A DNA stretch of 64,000 nucleotides, from NCBI RefSeq assembly GCF_003426815.1, contig NZ_QKYK01000024.1:1-64000 (forward strand). Reading direction: 5' to 3'. The stretch is from Desertimonas flava (lineage in GTDB: Bacteria; Actinomycetota; Acidimicrobiia; Acidimicrobiales; Ilumatobacteraceae). Below are positions 56,060-64,000 of the stretch, piece after piece; the first letter of the stretch is position 1, and every line of letters starts with the position of its first letter. The notes beneath the pieces were generated by a model, which did no database searches, was not told the DNA's origin, and worked only from the letters and a program-made list of their open reading frames with translations. The position numbers and the translations under genes were made by a program.

Positions 56060-57447
56060 TGATGCTCGCTGCCGGACTCCTCGCCGCGGCAGCGGTGTTC
56101 CTGACGGCGCGTCGCTGGGAGATCCGTGGATGCCCCGAGCGCTTCGTCGCCCTCGTGGTCGTGTTCCTGCTCGCAGAGTGTCTGCTCTACCCAGCCCAGG
56201 CCCAGGCACCGACCGGTCCCTTTCGCATCCCGCTCCTCGGCGGGAGCGTCCGCACGCAGGATGCCCTGGTGGCGATCGGCGTGTTCGCTCGGCTCACCAG
56301 CCGTCCGCTGCCTCCGCGCGTGAGCGGAACTGGGGTGCTGTGGTTCGCTGCGTTCGTCTGGCTTCTGACGGCGACCGCACGGGGCGTCTTGGCCGGTCAC
56401 CCCACCAACCTGGTCCTCTTCTCGGCGATGTCGCTCGCCGGCCTGTTCGGCGGTCGGCTGCTCGTGGCCGGCTGCGATCCATACCGTCTCGCGACCATGC
56501 TGCAGGGCTGGTGGTTGCTCCCGCTCTCGGTCATCCTGCTCGTGCTGTTCCCGCTGACGGCCAGCGACGGCGACAACCCCGGATACCTCGGGACCGATCT
56601 CGGCACCATTCATGTCGACACGGCATCGGTCTTCGTCGCTCTGGGCACGTGCGTCCTGCTTGTGAAGTGGAGCGGACGGCAGGGACCCAACTGGCTGGCG
56701 TGGGCGCCGCTCGCGCTCCTCATCACTCCGTTCGCCATCGAGCAGCGAGCGACACTGGTTCACCTCGGTGCGACGGTTCTCGTCATCGGGTGGGCGATGA
56801 CTCGTCCTCAGTGGCGTTCGAACATCCGCCTCCCTCGTGCCCATCTGTTGTGGGCGTCGCTGGTCGTGGTAGCCGCCTTGATGGTGCTCGTCATCGTGCA
56901 GCTCAGCCAGCCGAAGGGAACGATGCCATTCTCCGACTACTACCAGGACACGTTCTTCTCGACCGGCCAGCAGCTCTCGGCGGCAGCCCGCACCGAGGCC
57001 TATGACTTCGCCCTCGACGAGTGGGCCCGCGCCCCTGTGTACGGCCACGGACTCGGCCACTCCTACGAGATCATTCCGCCCGGTGAGTTCGAGGTACGAA
57101 CGTTGGGAACGTTCGACAACGTGCCCCTCGACCTGCTCGTGCGCTCGGGGGCCGTCGGCCTGGTGCTCTTCGGACTGGCGTACGTGTCCACGATTCGGAA
57201 CGGTTTTGCCGTGTGGCGGGGCGACCGGCGCCGTACCATCGCGGCTCTCGCCCTCGCCGCAGCAGCGACGCTGGTGGGACTCGCTGCCAAGTCGATGTTC
57301 GAGTCGATCCTCGAGAAAGGGAAGCTGGCGTTGCTGATTGGACTCTGTGCAGGTGTGGTCGCCGCGACGCGCAGCTCCGAGGTTCGGCCGGGCAAGCAGC
57401 CCGAATTCGCTCCACCCGACGACGCCCGGCAGTCCGTATGGACCTGA
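56059..57447 (+). CDS. O-antigen ligase/polymerase-like membrane protein (Wzy type)
   Basis: A 462-residue protein with 10-12 hydrophobic segments. A large extracytoplasmic loop near residues 295-350 contains TGQQLSAAARTEAYDFALDE and APVYGHGLGHSY, matching the R/H-x(n)-G-x-G-H features of the Wzy_C/O-antigen ligase family. It should polymerise or transfer the oligosaccharide repeat on the outer face of the membrane. Located between glycosyltransferase and Wzz-like genes as expected. It ends 10 bases inside the next gene. Confidence 0.85.
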   Translation: MMLAAGLLAAAAVFLTARRWEIRGCPERFVALVVVFLLAECLLYPAQAQAPTGPFRIPLLGGSVRTQDALVAIGVFARLTSRPLPPRVSGTGVLWFAAFVWLLTATARGVLAGHPTNLVLFSAMSLAGLFGGRLLVAGCDPYRLATMLQGWWLLPLSVILLVLFPLTASDGDNPGYLGTDLGTIHVDTASVFVALGTCVLLVKWSGRQGPNWLAWAPLALLITPFAIEQRATLVHLGATVLVIGWAMTRPQWRSNIRLPRAHLLWASLVVVAALMVLVIVQLSQPKGTMPFSDYYQDTFFSTGQQLSAAARTEAYDFALDEWARAPVYGHGLGHSYEIIPPGEFEVRTLGTFDNVPLDLLVRSGAVGLVLFGLAYVSTIRNGFAVWRGDRRRTIAALALAAAATLVGLAAKSMFESILEKGKLALLIGLCAGVVAATRSSEVRPGKQPEFAPPDDARQSVWT

Positions 57448-58766
57448 TCGAGGTCCGCCGCGCTCTACGCCGCTTCTGGCTGCCGAGCCTCGCAGTACTC
57501 CTGCTCACCCTGGTGGCGAGCTATGTGGCGGCGACCCGCGGCGAGGTGCGCTATGAGTCCACCGCGGTCGTCACGGTGACACCCATTCCGGGGGTCGGCG
57601 GCAGCGCAGACGCGGTGCGTTTCTACCTTCCTGCGATCGTCGAGCGTGTCGGGTCGAGGTCGTTCCGCGCCGAACTCACCGAATCGCTCTCCGAAGAGAC
57701 GCTGGCCGCGGCCGACGAGCTGACGGCGGTGAACGACGTCAACACCGGAATCGTTCGCATCACCGCTGATGGAACAGACGCCGCCGCGGTCGCCGAGATG
57801 GCGAACACGGCAGCAGAGAGCATCGTTGACGCCTTCGCACCCGCTCCCGGCACATCCGTTGCGGTTGTGGTGGAGATCATCGACGAGGCCGGACCCGGTA
57901 CGGAGTACGGGAACGACAACGTGGCTGCCATCATGCTCGCCGGCCTCGTGCTCGGCTTGATCCTCGCCGCCAGTACGGCCATGGTCTGGCAACGGTGGAG
58001 CCGCTCACTCGATCCGGCGACTCGCATCCGCAACAATGTCGGTGTCCCGGTGCTCGCCGTGCTTCCAAACCTCCCCGAGCTTCGGGCCGCGGAAGGCGAT
58101 CTGGCCCAGGTCATCACGTCAGGCCCTGCCCGCGTCGTCGAGCCGTTCCAGGCTCTCCGGTCACGCCTGGAGGGCGTGTTGCGCGGCGGCGCCGAGTCGC
58201 CGCTGGCCGTCACGTCATGGCAGCAGGACGAGGGGCGGACCACGGTCACGGCGGCGCTCGGGCTCATGCTCGCTGCGGTCGGACATGATGTCGTGGCGAT
58301 CGACGCCGATCTTCGTGACCCGCACCTTCACGAGCTGCTCGGCGCGCCGCTGGCGGTGGGACTTGCGGAACTCGACCACGTCGGTGTCGGCAAGGTCGTC
58401 GTACAGACGCCTCAAACCGGGCTCGGTCTGGTCGCTGCGGGGATCGCCAAGACCCACCCATCCCAGATCCTCGCGATGGCGTTGCCACCGACGCTCGCCG
58501 AGATCGCGGCACGGACTCCGAAGCCGACGATGTTGATCGATGCTCCGCCGTTGAGTTCGGCACATCACCGAGGCGCAAGAGAGCAGATGCCGGCCGAGAC
58601 AGCGACGGTGCTCGGCGCAGCTCGGAGTGTGCTGCTGGTGATCGACCCGACGACGAGGTACCTGCCCGAGATCGCTGTTGCCGTCCAGCGCCTACGTGAG
58701 GATGGTGTGTTCATCGTCGGCGCCGTACTCAACGGACGGCGGCGGCGACCGTGGAGGCGTCCTTGA
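57438..58766 (+). CDS. Chain-length determinant protein with degenerate BY-kinase domain (Wzz-like)
   Basis: A 442-residue protein. The N-terminal Wzz domain has two helices (about 15-32 and 158-176) flanking an extracytoplasmic part. The cytoplasmic C-terminus is a MinD/BY-kinase-like P-loop domain: Walker A region WQQDEGRTTVTAALGLML, Walker A' VAIDADLRDPHLHELLG and Walker B MLIDAPPL. The Walker A Lys (usual GEGKT/S) is Arg267, and no C-terminal Tyr cluster is present, so kinase activity is doubtful. It probably sets polymer length. Stop overlaps the next TTG start. Confidence 0.85.
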   Translation: MDLIEVRRALRRFWLPSLAVLLLTLVASYVAATRGEVRYESTAVVTVTPIPGVGGSADAVRFYLPAIVERVGSRSFRAELTESLSEETLAAADELTAVNDVNTGIVRITADGTDAAAVAEMANTAAESIVDAFAPAPGTSVAVVVEIIDEAGPGTEYGNDNVAAIMLAGLVLGLILAASTAMVWQRWSRSLDPATRIRNNVGVPVLAVLPNLPELRAAEGDLAQVITSGPARVVEPFQALRSRLEGVLRGGAESPLAVTSWQQDEGRTTVTAALGLMLAAVGHDVVAIDADLRDPHLHELLGAPLAVGLAELDHVGVGKVVVQTPQTGLGLVAAGIAKTHPSQILAMALPPTLAEIAARTPKPTMLIDAPPLSSAHHRGAREQMPAETATVLGAARSVLLVIDPTTRYLPEIAVAVQRLREDGVFIVGAVLNGRRRRPWRRP

Positions 58767-59764
58767 GCCTCGAGCCTGATGCTGGCAGGACGCCCGCCAA
58801 CATCGATGCGGCCACGCGCATCTCGGCGATCGTGTGCACGCGGAATCGGTCGGAGTGGGCGGTGAAAGCAGTCGCCAGTCTGTTGGCCCAAGATGTTCCC
58901 GACGATCAGCTCGAACTCATCGTCGTCGACAACGCCTCCACCGATGACACAGGCGTGCTCCTCCCGGAACTCGTCGCCCGACATCCAGGCGGGCGATACC
59001 TCCTCGAACCGGAACTGGGCCTTTCCCACGCTCGCAACCGTGGCATCCTCGAATCGACAGGGGACGTGGTCGCTTTTCTCGACGACGACGCCGAGGCGCT
59101 TCCCGGCTGGGCACGCCATCATCTCGACCGCTACGCCGACCGCGATGTCGTCGGCGTGGCAGGGCGGATCGACCTGGATTGGCCGAGGGAACGCCCGGTG
59201 TGGCTTCCCTCTCGTTGGGACGGAATGTACGCCGGCCTCGACCTCGGCCCGGACGGTCGCGATCTGGACCCACCGGCAATTCCGTACGGGGCGAACATGT
59301 CGTTCCGGCGCGACGCGCTGGAGGGAGATGCGATGTTCGACCCCAATCTCGGGCGTCGTGGGGAGGACCTGATCTCCGGTGAGGAACACGAGTTGTTCGC
59401 ACGGCTGCGCGCTTCTGGTCGACTCGTCTACGCACCAGACGCTCGTGTGACCCACCATGTTCTTCCGGGACGCGTCACCGCACGATGGTTCCTGCGGCGC
59501 GTGTGGGCCCAGGGCCGCACCAACGTTCGGCTCGCCACCGTGCTGCGCGACCGTCGCTCTCGCCCCGGCTGGCTGGCGCGCGCCGGCTACGCCGCTGTTC
59601 AGACTGCGGCTTCGCTGGTGCTCTTCGCAGCTCGGAGCGTGAGGGGGTCGACCCCATCGGCGCGGATGGACCGCCTCGCCCTCGCGGTTCAAACCGCCGC
59701 GATCTCCAAGGAAGCACTTCGAATGGCAGTGCGAAGGTCACCCCGCCCGAGCGCGGCGTCGTAG
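58763..59764 (+). CDS. Glycosyltransferase family 2 protein
   Basis: A 333-residue GT-A enzyme. ISAIVCTRNRSEWAVKAVAS and VVDNASTDDTG give the nucleotide-binding part, and VVAFLDDDAEALPGW carries the DxD-type metal motif (DDD). GANMSFRRDAL and GEEHELFARLRASG are usual acceptor-side blocks. TTG at 58763 is preferred: GGAGG lies at 58753-58757 and the start makes a TTGA overlap with the Wzz-like stop. The upstream GTG at 58751 lies in the ribosome site itself. It ends the rightward run; the flippase gene is convergent 36 bases on. Confidence 0.9.
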   Translation: MSLEPDAGRTPANIDAATRISAIVCTRNRSEWAVKAVASLLAQDVPDDQLELIVVDNASTDDTGVLLPELVARHPGGRYLLEPELGLSHARNRGILESTGDVVAFLDDDAEALPGWARHHLDRYADRDVVGVAGRIDLDWPRERPVWLPSRWDGMYAGLDLGPDGRDLDPPAIPYGANMSFRRDALEGDAMFDPNLGRRGEDLISGEEHELFARLRASGRLVYAPDARVTHHVLPGRVTARWFLRRVWAQGRTNVRLATVLRDRRSRPGWLARAGYAAVQTAASLVLFAARSVRGSTPSARMDRLALAVQTAAISKEALRMAVRRSPRPSAAS

Positions 59765-59800
59765 CGCCGCCGCCTTACTCGCCGTGGGTCGCGGCTCGCA

Positions 59801-61339
59801 TCAGTCGCTGCGAAGCACACTCAGTGCCGGGTCAGGTCCCGTGATGCCGACGCCAGCTGCGGCCGGCCGGGCCTGGCGTCTGCGCGAGAGTCCGGCGATC
59901 GAGCGGCACTCTGAGAGCACCGCGGGCCAGAGCATGCGGACAACCACCGCATACGCAACCATGGCCGGAATCGTCGCCAGGATGAGCACGACGATCGGCG
60001 CCCCTCCCAGTCGCTCGACCGACCAGGCAACGACCAGCCAGGTGACCGCAAGGACGACGGATCCGACCGCTGTTGGCACGTGAGCGGCGAGGAACCGCGA
60101 CCAGGGAAGATCGATGATCCGTGCGACGTAGAGGGTCTGGGGCAGGGCGACGGACAGTGAGACGATTCCGACGCTCAGCGCCACCGCGTTGATGCCCCAC
60201 TGCACGGAGACGAGGTAGCCGGTGAGGTACAGGGTGACGTTGACGGCCGTCCAGCGGAACACGAGGTCGGTTCGACCGCAGGCGGTGCAGAGTGGCGACA
60301 GCAGCCATCGCGAGATCATGGTGAGGGCTGCGAGGGCGAGAAGTTGCACCGGAACGATGGCATTGTGCCACTCGTCGCCGAAGATGAGCGGCACACCGAC
60401 GTCGGCACCGACAGCCATCAGCACCAGCATCGGCCACACGAGCAGGACGACGAACTTCGTCGCTGTGATGAACCAGTTGCGTATTCGCTCGGGCTCGTCC
60501 TGCAGCCGTGAGAACACTGGCAGGGCAACGTCGTTGACCGCCGAGCCGATCAGCTGGAGCGGGAAGCGCTGGAGACGGTAGGCGACCGCATAGTACGCGA
60601 GCGCGGTCGGTCCCAGCACCCTGCCGATCACGAGGTTGTCGGCGTTCTGGCTGGCGAACATCATCAACTGGGCGCCGAGCAGGCCGACGCTGAATCGGAA
60701 CAGGCCCCCGAGCTGGCCTCGCTCGAAGCCGAACCGCGGCCATCCCCGCATCCCGATCAAGCACATCAACACCAAGACGTCGGTGACGATGGTCTGGACC
60801 ACGAGCGTCCAGTAGCCGGCTCCAGCCGTGATCGCGATCAGCCCGGCGACACCACCGACGACCACTGCCGATGATTGGATGACGGCGAGCTGGCGGAACT
60901 CGAAGGCCCGACGAGACGTCATCAACGGGACGATGGTCAACCCCTTGACGAGGAGGTTCACGCTGAGGACTCGGAGGACGCCGACCAGCTCAGGAGTCCG
61001 GAAGAAATCAGCGAGGGATGGGGCAAGCAAGATCGTCGCGACCATGAACACCAGCGCCATCGACACGTTGAGGGTCGCCACGGTTCGGATGTCGCCATCG
61101 CGCAGGTTCTGGCGTTGCACGAGCGCAGCTCCGAAACCCTGGTCGAGCAGCAGCATGACCAGCGAGATGTACACGGTCGCGGCCGCCATGATGCCGAAGT
61201 CGCCGGGCCCCAGCAGACGTGCGAACAACATCGTGAACAGCAGGCGACCCCCCGTCGCCCCCACCATTTGCAGCATCGCCCACCGAACGCTGTGGGCGGC
61301 GGTCGCTCGAAGCGTGTCGACGTGCTCAGGCCCGGCCAT
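59801..61339 (-). CDS. Polysaccharide flippase (Wzx/WzxC, MOP superfamily)
   Basis: A 512-residue membrane protein with about 12-14 helices. The N-terminus LLFTMLFARLLGPGDFGIMA, with FGxxA after the first helix, is the standard polysaccharide-export (PST) signature; RRAFEFRQLAVIQSSAVVVG is the conserved second block. It flips the lipid-linked repeat to the outer leaflet before Wzy acts. ATG at 61339 has GAGGG five bases upstream, formed by the previous stop; a GTG at 61345 is an alternative. Part of the leftward run with a GT2 and an AlkP-like gene. Confidence 0.92.
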   Translation of the reverse strand: MAGPEHVDTLRATAAHSVRWAMLQMVGATGGRLLFTMLFARLLGPGDFGIMAAATVYISLVMLLLDQGFGAALVQRQNLRDGDIRTVATLNVSMALVFMVATILLAPSLADFFRTPELVGVLRVLSVNLLVKGLTIVPLMTSRRAFEFRQLAVIQSSAVVVGGVAGLIAITAGAGYWTLVVQTIVTDVLVLMCLIGMRGWPRFGFERGQLGGLFRFSVGLLGAQLMMFASQNADNLVIGRVLGPTALAYYAVAYRLQRFPLQLIGSAVNDVALPVFSRLQDEPERIRNWFITATKFVVLLVWPMLVLMAVGADVGVPLIFGDEWHNAIVPVQLLALAALTMISRWLLSPLCTACGRTDLVFRWTAVNVTLYLTGYLVSVQWGINAVALSVGIVSLSVALPQTLYVARIIDLPWSRFLAAHVPTAVGSVVLAVTWLVVAWSVERLGGAPIVVLILATIPAMVAYAVVVRMLWPAVLSECRSIAGLSRRRQARPAAAGVGITGPDPALSVLRSD

Positions 61340-61347
61340 CGGCACCC

Positions 61348-62277
61348 TCAGCTGCCATGGACGACGGTGTACTCGTCATAACGGATGCCCGCGAGGCCCG
61401 TGAGCAGACCAGCCCCCAGTGAGATGTGCTTGAGACCGGTCAGGGTCGCCGCGCGTCCGCGTGAGAGACCCACCAGCGCCTGGGGGATCCCCCGGGCGAT
61501 GTGTAAGCAGCCGTTGGCGGCGCGCCGCAGGCGCCGCCACCAGGTGTCCTGAAGATCGCGCAGACAGAGGCTGAGCGTGTTGCCCCGCCGATACTCCCGC
61601 TTCAACACCCACCACGGATTGACCCGGGAGGCTGGTACCGAATCGTGCACGATCGCGTCATCCGCCCAGACGATGGAGAAACCCTGGTTGACCGCGCGCT
61701 GGAAGAAGTGGGTGTCGTCGCCACCGTTCAGGCCCATCGCCTCGTTGAACGGCGCCGGGTCGCCAGGGGGGAAGACGCGTGCCGCGATGAGTACGTTGCT
61801 CGTGCGGGCGTAATCGATGCGCTGTCCGGTCGCGAACCGTGGACGTTCGTAGAAGCCGCCCTCCACCGCCCAGGTCGGCGGCGGCTCCTCGAAAAGCGGC
61901 AGGACCGTCCCGGTGACGACATCCGCTCCGGTACTGCGTTGAACTCGAAGCAACTCGGCGAGCCAATTGGTCTCCGCGAGCTCGTCGTCGTCGAGGAACG
62001 CGATGAAGTCGGAGCCGCGCGCCATGCGTACGGCGGTGTTGCGCCCGAACGGAATGCCACGGCGCCGCTCGCTCGCGTAGACCAACTCCCACGGCATGTC
62101 GCCCTGCCAGCGCTCGACGAGCGGCCTCGCCGACTCGGCGGGATCGTTGTCGACGATGATCACCTTCACCTCATAGGCGTCGCCGGGATCCTCGAGCTTC
62201 GCCAGGCTGGCGAGGAGCGCCGCGAGGCCAACAGGTCGGTTGTAGGTGAGCGCGCACACCGCAACCGTCGTCGCCAT
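61348..62277 (-). CDS. Glycosyltransferase family 2 protein
   Basis: A 309-residue GT-A enzyme. VAVCALTYNRPVGLAALLAS and VIIVDNDPAESARP form the donor site, and FIAFLDDDELAETNWLAELL holds the metal-binding DDD. LNGGDDTHFFQRAVNQGFSI is the usual ED/catalytic-base region, here with GDD. A C-terminal amphipathic section (LHIARGIPQALVGLSRG) may touch the membrane. Start ATG with the next upstream stop 4 bases away. Donor and acceptor unknown. Confidence 0.9.
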   Translation of the reverse strand: MATTVAVCALTYNRPVGLAALLASLAKLEDPGDAYEVKVIIVDNDPAESARPLVERWQGDMPWELVYASERRRGIPFGRNTAVRMARGSDFIAFLDDDELAETNWLAELLRVQRSTGADVVTGTVLPLFEEPPPTWAVEGGFYERPRFATGQRIDYARTSNVLIAARVFPPGDPAPFNEAMGLNGGDDTHFFQRAVNQGFSIVWADDAIVHDSVPASRVNPWWVLKREYRRGNTLSLCLRDLQDTWWRRLRRAANGCLHIARGIPQALVGLSRGRAATLTGLKHISLGAGLLTGLAGIRYDEYTVVHGS

Positions 62278-62281
62278 CGGA

Positions 62282-63982
62282 CTAGCCAGCCGCGACGGGG
62301 CGGGTCATCATCGCTCGACCGGCGAGATCGGCATCGGGTTCCTTGCCGAGCAGCGCAAGAACGGTTGGCGTCAGATCGAACGCGCTCCGAGTCCCGAGGT
62401 CATCGTGACCGATTCCCGGTCCTGCGATGACGGCGAATCCGTTCGAGCTGTGTTCGCCCGTCCGGTTGAAGGCGACGGGACCGATGACGCCCGCCTGCGG
62501 ATGCTCGAGGGCGTCGAACGGCTCCTTCCACAAGACGACCAGATCGCCGTCGGCGCCACCCGGAGCAAGCGGATCGTCGGCGCGTACGCGGATCACCTCG
62601 TCGACCACTTCCCGGCCCGTGCGGGGATTGCGGCTCTGACGGATGATCTCCTCGAACTCATCACACGCCCGGTGATAGTCACCGGGCGCGACGATCCCGT
62701 CACGTTCGCGACCTTGCAGGTTGATCCGCACGTGCGCATCGGAGAAGGTCGGCAGGGTGAACCAGCGCATCCGCGGCCAGTACGCCCGATACCACATCGG
62801 TGGCTGCCAGGTGACGTCGCCGCGCTGGGCGATCACCTCCTCGACCGTGAACGATGTCTCCGGCTCCGGCGGATCGCGAAGCTCCCAGGGCATCCGCGGC
62901 TCGGGCAGGCCCTTCAGCCGCCGCCGCAGTTTGAGCACCCGCTCGAGCGCGTCGTCAGGGGCCACCGCGGTGGCCAAACGCCGAGTCCGCCCCGTCAGGC
63001 CCTCGCCGAAGCGGCGGCGCACCGTCGTCAGCCAGTGCTGACGTTCGCTCGGCACGACGAAGCCACTGCTGTCGGCCAGTGACTTGCTCTCGCCTCGGAT
63101 ACCGAGCAACGAGCGATTGAATTCGAGCCGGTGCAGGAGTTCGGGCAACAGCACCATCGACGGCACGTCGTTGGCATTCGGCTGCATCCCGTGCACGGCG
63201 AACACCACGACGGTCGTGTCCGAGGGCAGCGCCTCGATCAAACGGCCGACCTCTGCGTCGACGGCACTGTAGACCTCGATCAGCCGGCGGCGCGCCTGAC
63301 CCCCCGTCTTCGACCGGTGCAGCGGATGCCTCTCGTCGATGCCGTGCCACATGTGGTGGCCGGCAGAGTGCGGTTCGGACATGACCGTGAACAGGAAGTC
63401 CCAGTCGGGCTCTCGCTCCATCAACCACTGCACCGCGTCCACGCGCCGGCGAGCGCCCTCGATGTTGACCTCCGCGAGCGTGTCGATGAACTGCGGCACG
63501 TACCACGCGCCGTCGTAGTCGTTCTCGAAACCGGGATGCGTGCCGAATCGGGCGTCGACCTCGGCAAGCACTCCTCGTGGCTCCGACGCCCGGGCGAACT
63601 GCGGGGAGTGAGCTCCCCACGCCGTCACCTGTACTCCGTTGACACGGCTGTCCGGCACCGAATGAGGCACATCGAAGGCGATCACCTTGGTGTCCTCGCC
63701 GAGGGCATAGAACGGTGCCACCGGGTGGGCGCCGATCGTGTAGGCGTCGTACGACTCAGGATCGAACTCCACGGTGCTCCAGTACCCGTTGGAGGTCGCC
63801 GTGCGCCCGGTCAAGAACTGCGTCCACGGCAGCTCCGATCGATACGGAATCACGTTCTCGAGCACGCACCGACTGCCTCGCGCAAGAAGCGAACTCAAAG
63901 CTGGCATGCGCCCCGCAGCGGCGAGTTGCTCGGCAACCCGCCACTCCATCGCGTCCAGACCGATCGCGGCCACCCTGCCCAT
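62282..63982 (-). CDS. Alkaline-phosphatase-superfamily protein (type I phosphodiesterase-like)
   Basis: A 566-residue protein. VAAIGLDAMEWRVAEQLAAA and MPALSSLLARGS open the AlkP-type metal domain, and PWTQFLTGRTATSNGYW has the nucleophile Thr. SEPHSAGHHMWHG supplies the D/H-x3-H type ligands. At VVFAVHGMQPNANDVPSMVL the usual Asp-His pair is Val-His. The C-terminal part ends DLTPTVLALLGKEPDADLAG, as in nucleotide pyrophosphatase-type enzymes. No signal peptide. AGGAGG precedes the ATG. Position suggests transfer or removal of a phospho-substituent on the polysaccharide. Confidence 0.82.
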   Translation of the reverse strand: MGRVAAIGLDAMEWRVAEQLAAAGRMPALSSLLARGSRCVLENVIPYRSELPWTQFLTGRTATSNGYWSTVEFDPESYDAYTIGAHPVAPFYALGEDTKVIAFDVPHSVPDSRVNGVQVTAWGAHSPQFARASEPRGVLAEVDARFGTHPGFENDYDGAWYVPQFIDTLAEVNIEGARRRVDAVQWLMEREPDWDFLFTVMSEPHSAGHHMWHGIDERHPLHRSKTGGQARRRLIEVYSAVDAEVGRLIEALPSDTTVVVFAVHGMQPNANDVPSMVLLPELLHRLEFNRSLLGIRGESKSLADSSGFVVPSERQHWLTTVRRRFGEGLTGRTRRLATAVAPDDALERVLKLRRRLKGLPEPRMPWELRDPPEPETSFTVEEVIAQRGDVTWQPPMWYRAYWPRMRWFTLPTFSDAHVRINLQGRERDGIVAPGDYHRACDEFEEIIRQSRNPRTGREVVDEVIRVRADDPLAPGGADGDLVVLWKEPFDALEHPQAGVIGPVAFNRTGEHSSNGFAVIAGPGIGHDDLGTRSAFDLTPTVLALLGKEPDADLAGRAMMTRPVAAG

Positions 63983-64000
63983 TCTCGTGTCCTCCTGTCC

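Overview
The window is high-GC DNA with dense, mostly 4-bp-overlapping operons, many GTG starts and two DUF222/HNH-endonuclease family genes. It also has a mycothiol-type maleylpyruvate-isomerase-fold protein and an actinobacterial-type SerC. Together these point to an Actinomycetota chromosome, most plausibly an Acidimicrobiia (Ilumatobacter-like) lineage; that placement is inference. I found no rRNA, tRNA, CRISPR array, phage block or intact insertion sequence.

Layout. 1-622: 3' end of an HNH protein and a gene-free tract with an imperfect direct repeat. 623-3900: a DinB-fold protein, then gnd-zwf (oxidative pentose phosphate pathway). 3914-8571: a NarL-type two-component pair divergent from an MMPL exporter; the space between them holds a perfect palindrome and a short chain of leader ORFs ending on the exporter start. 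8705-12231: a DinB-like gene and cobO-cobU-cobT-cobS. The other late cobalamin genes (cbiB/cobD and cobC) lie at 38731-40625. 12297-18556: a nitrate/sulfonate/taurine-type ABC importer flanked by three Fe(II)/2-oxoglutarate oxygenase genes. 18599-20602: a DUF222/HNH gene and a decayed glyA fragment. 20610-27750: an RpiR regulator divergent from an Ugp-like ABC operon that contains a metallophosphoesterase and a protein-tyrosine-phosphatase-like gene. 27754-34818: glutathione peroxidase, then a xylose locus (binding protein, single-domain ATPase, permease, ROK regulator, xylose isomerase) without a xylulokinase.

34847-45239 is a mixed region: an MFS exporter, a secreted protein with acidic calcium-type repeats, a rhodanese, a DUF983 protein, the second cobalamin pair, a CGNR regulator, a GNAT, an SDR, a wall-associated SGNH hydrolase and a LysM metallopeptidase. 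45311-51466 holds amino-acid genes (PLP aminotransferase, serC, O-acetylhomoserine sulfhydrylase) with a Tat-exported amidohydrolase and a PAC2 protein. 51574-63982 is a Wzx/Wzy-type surface polysaccharide locus: priming sugar transferase, five glycosyltransferases, polymerase/ligase, Wzz/BY-kinase-like protein, flippase and an AlkP-superfamily enzyme.

Most distinctive points: the importer with three oxygenases, the Ugp-like operon with two phosphatases and a symmetrically placed operator, the leader-ORF chain before the MMPL exporter, two near-identical-core palindromes between convergent genes, and the glyA relic. All functions are inferred from sequence motifs; no database search was run.
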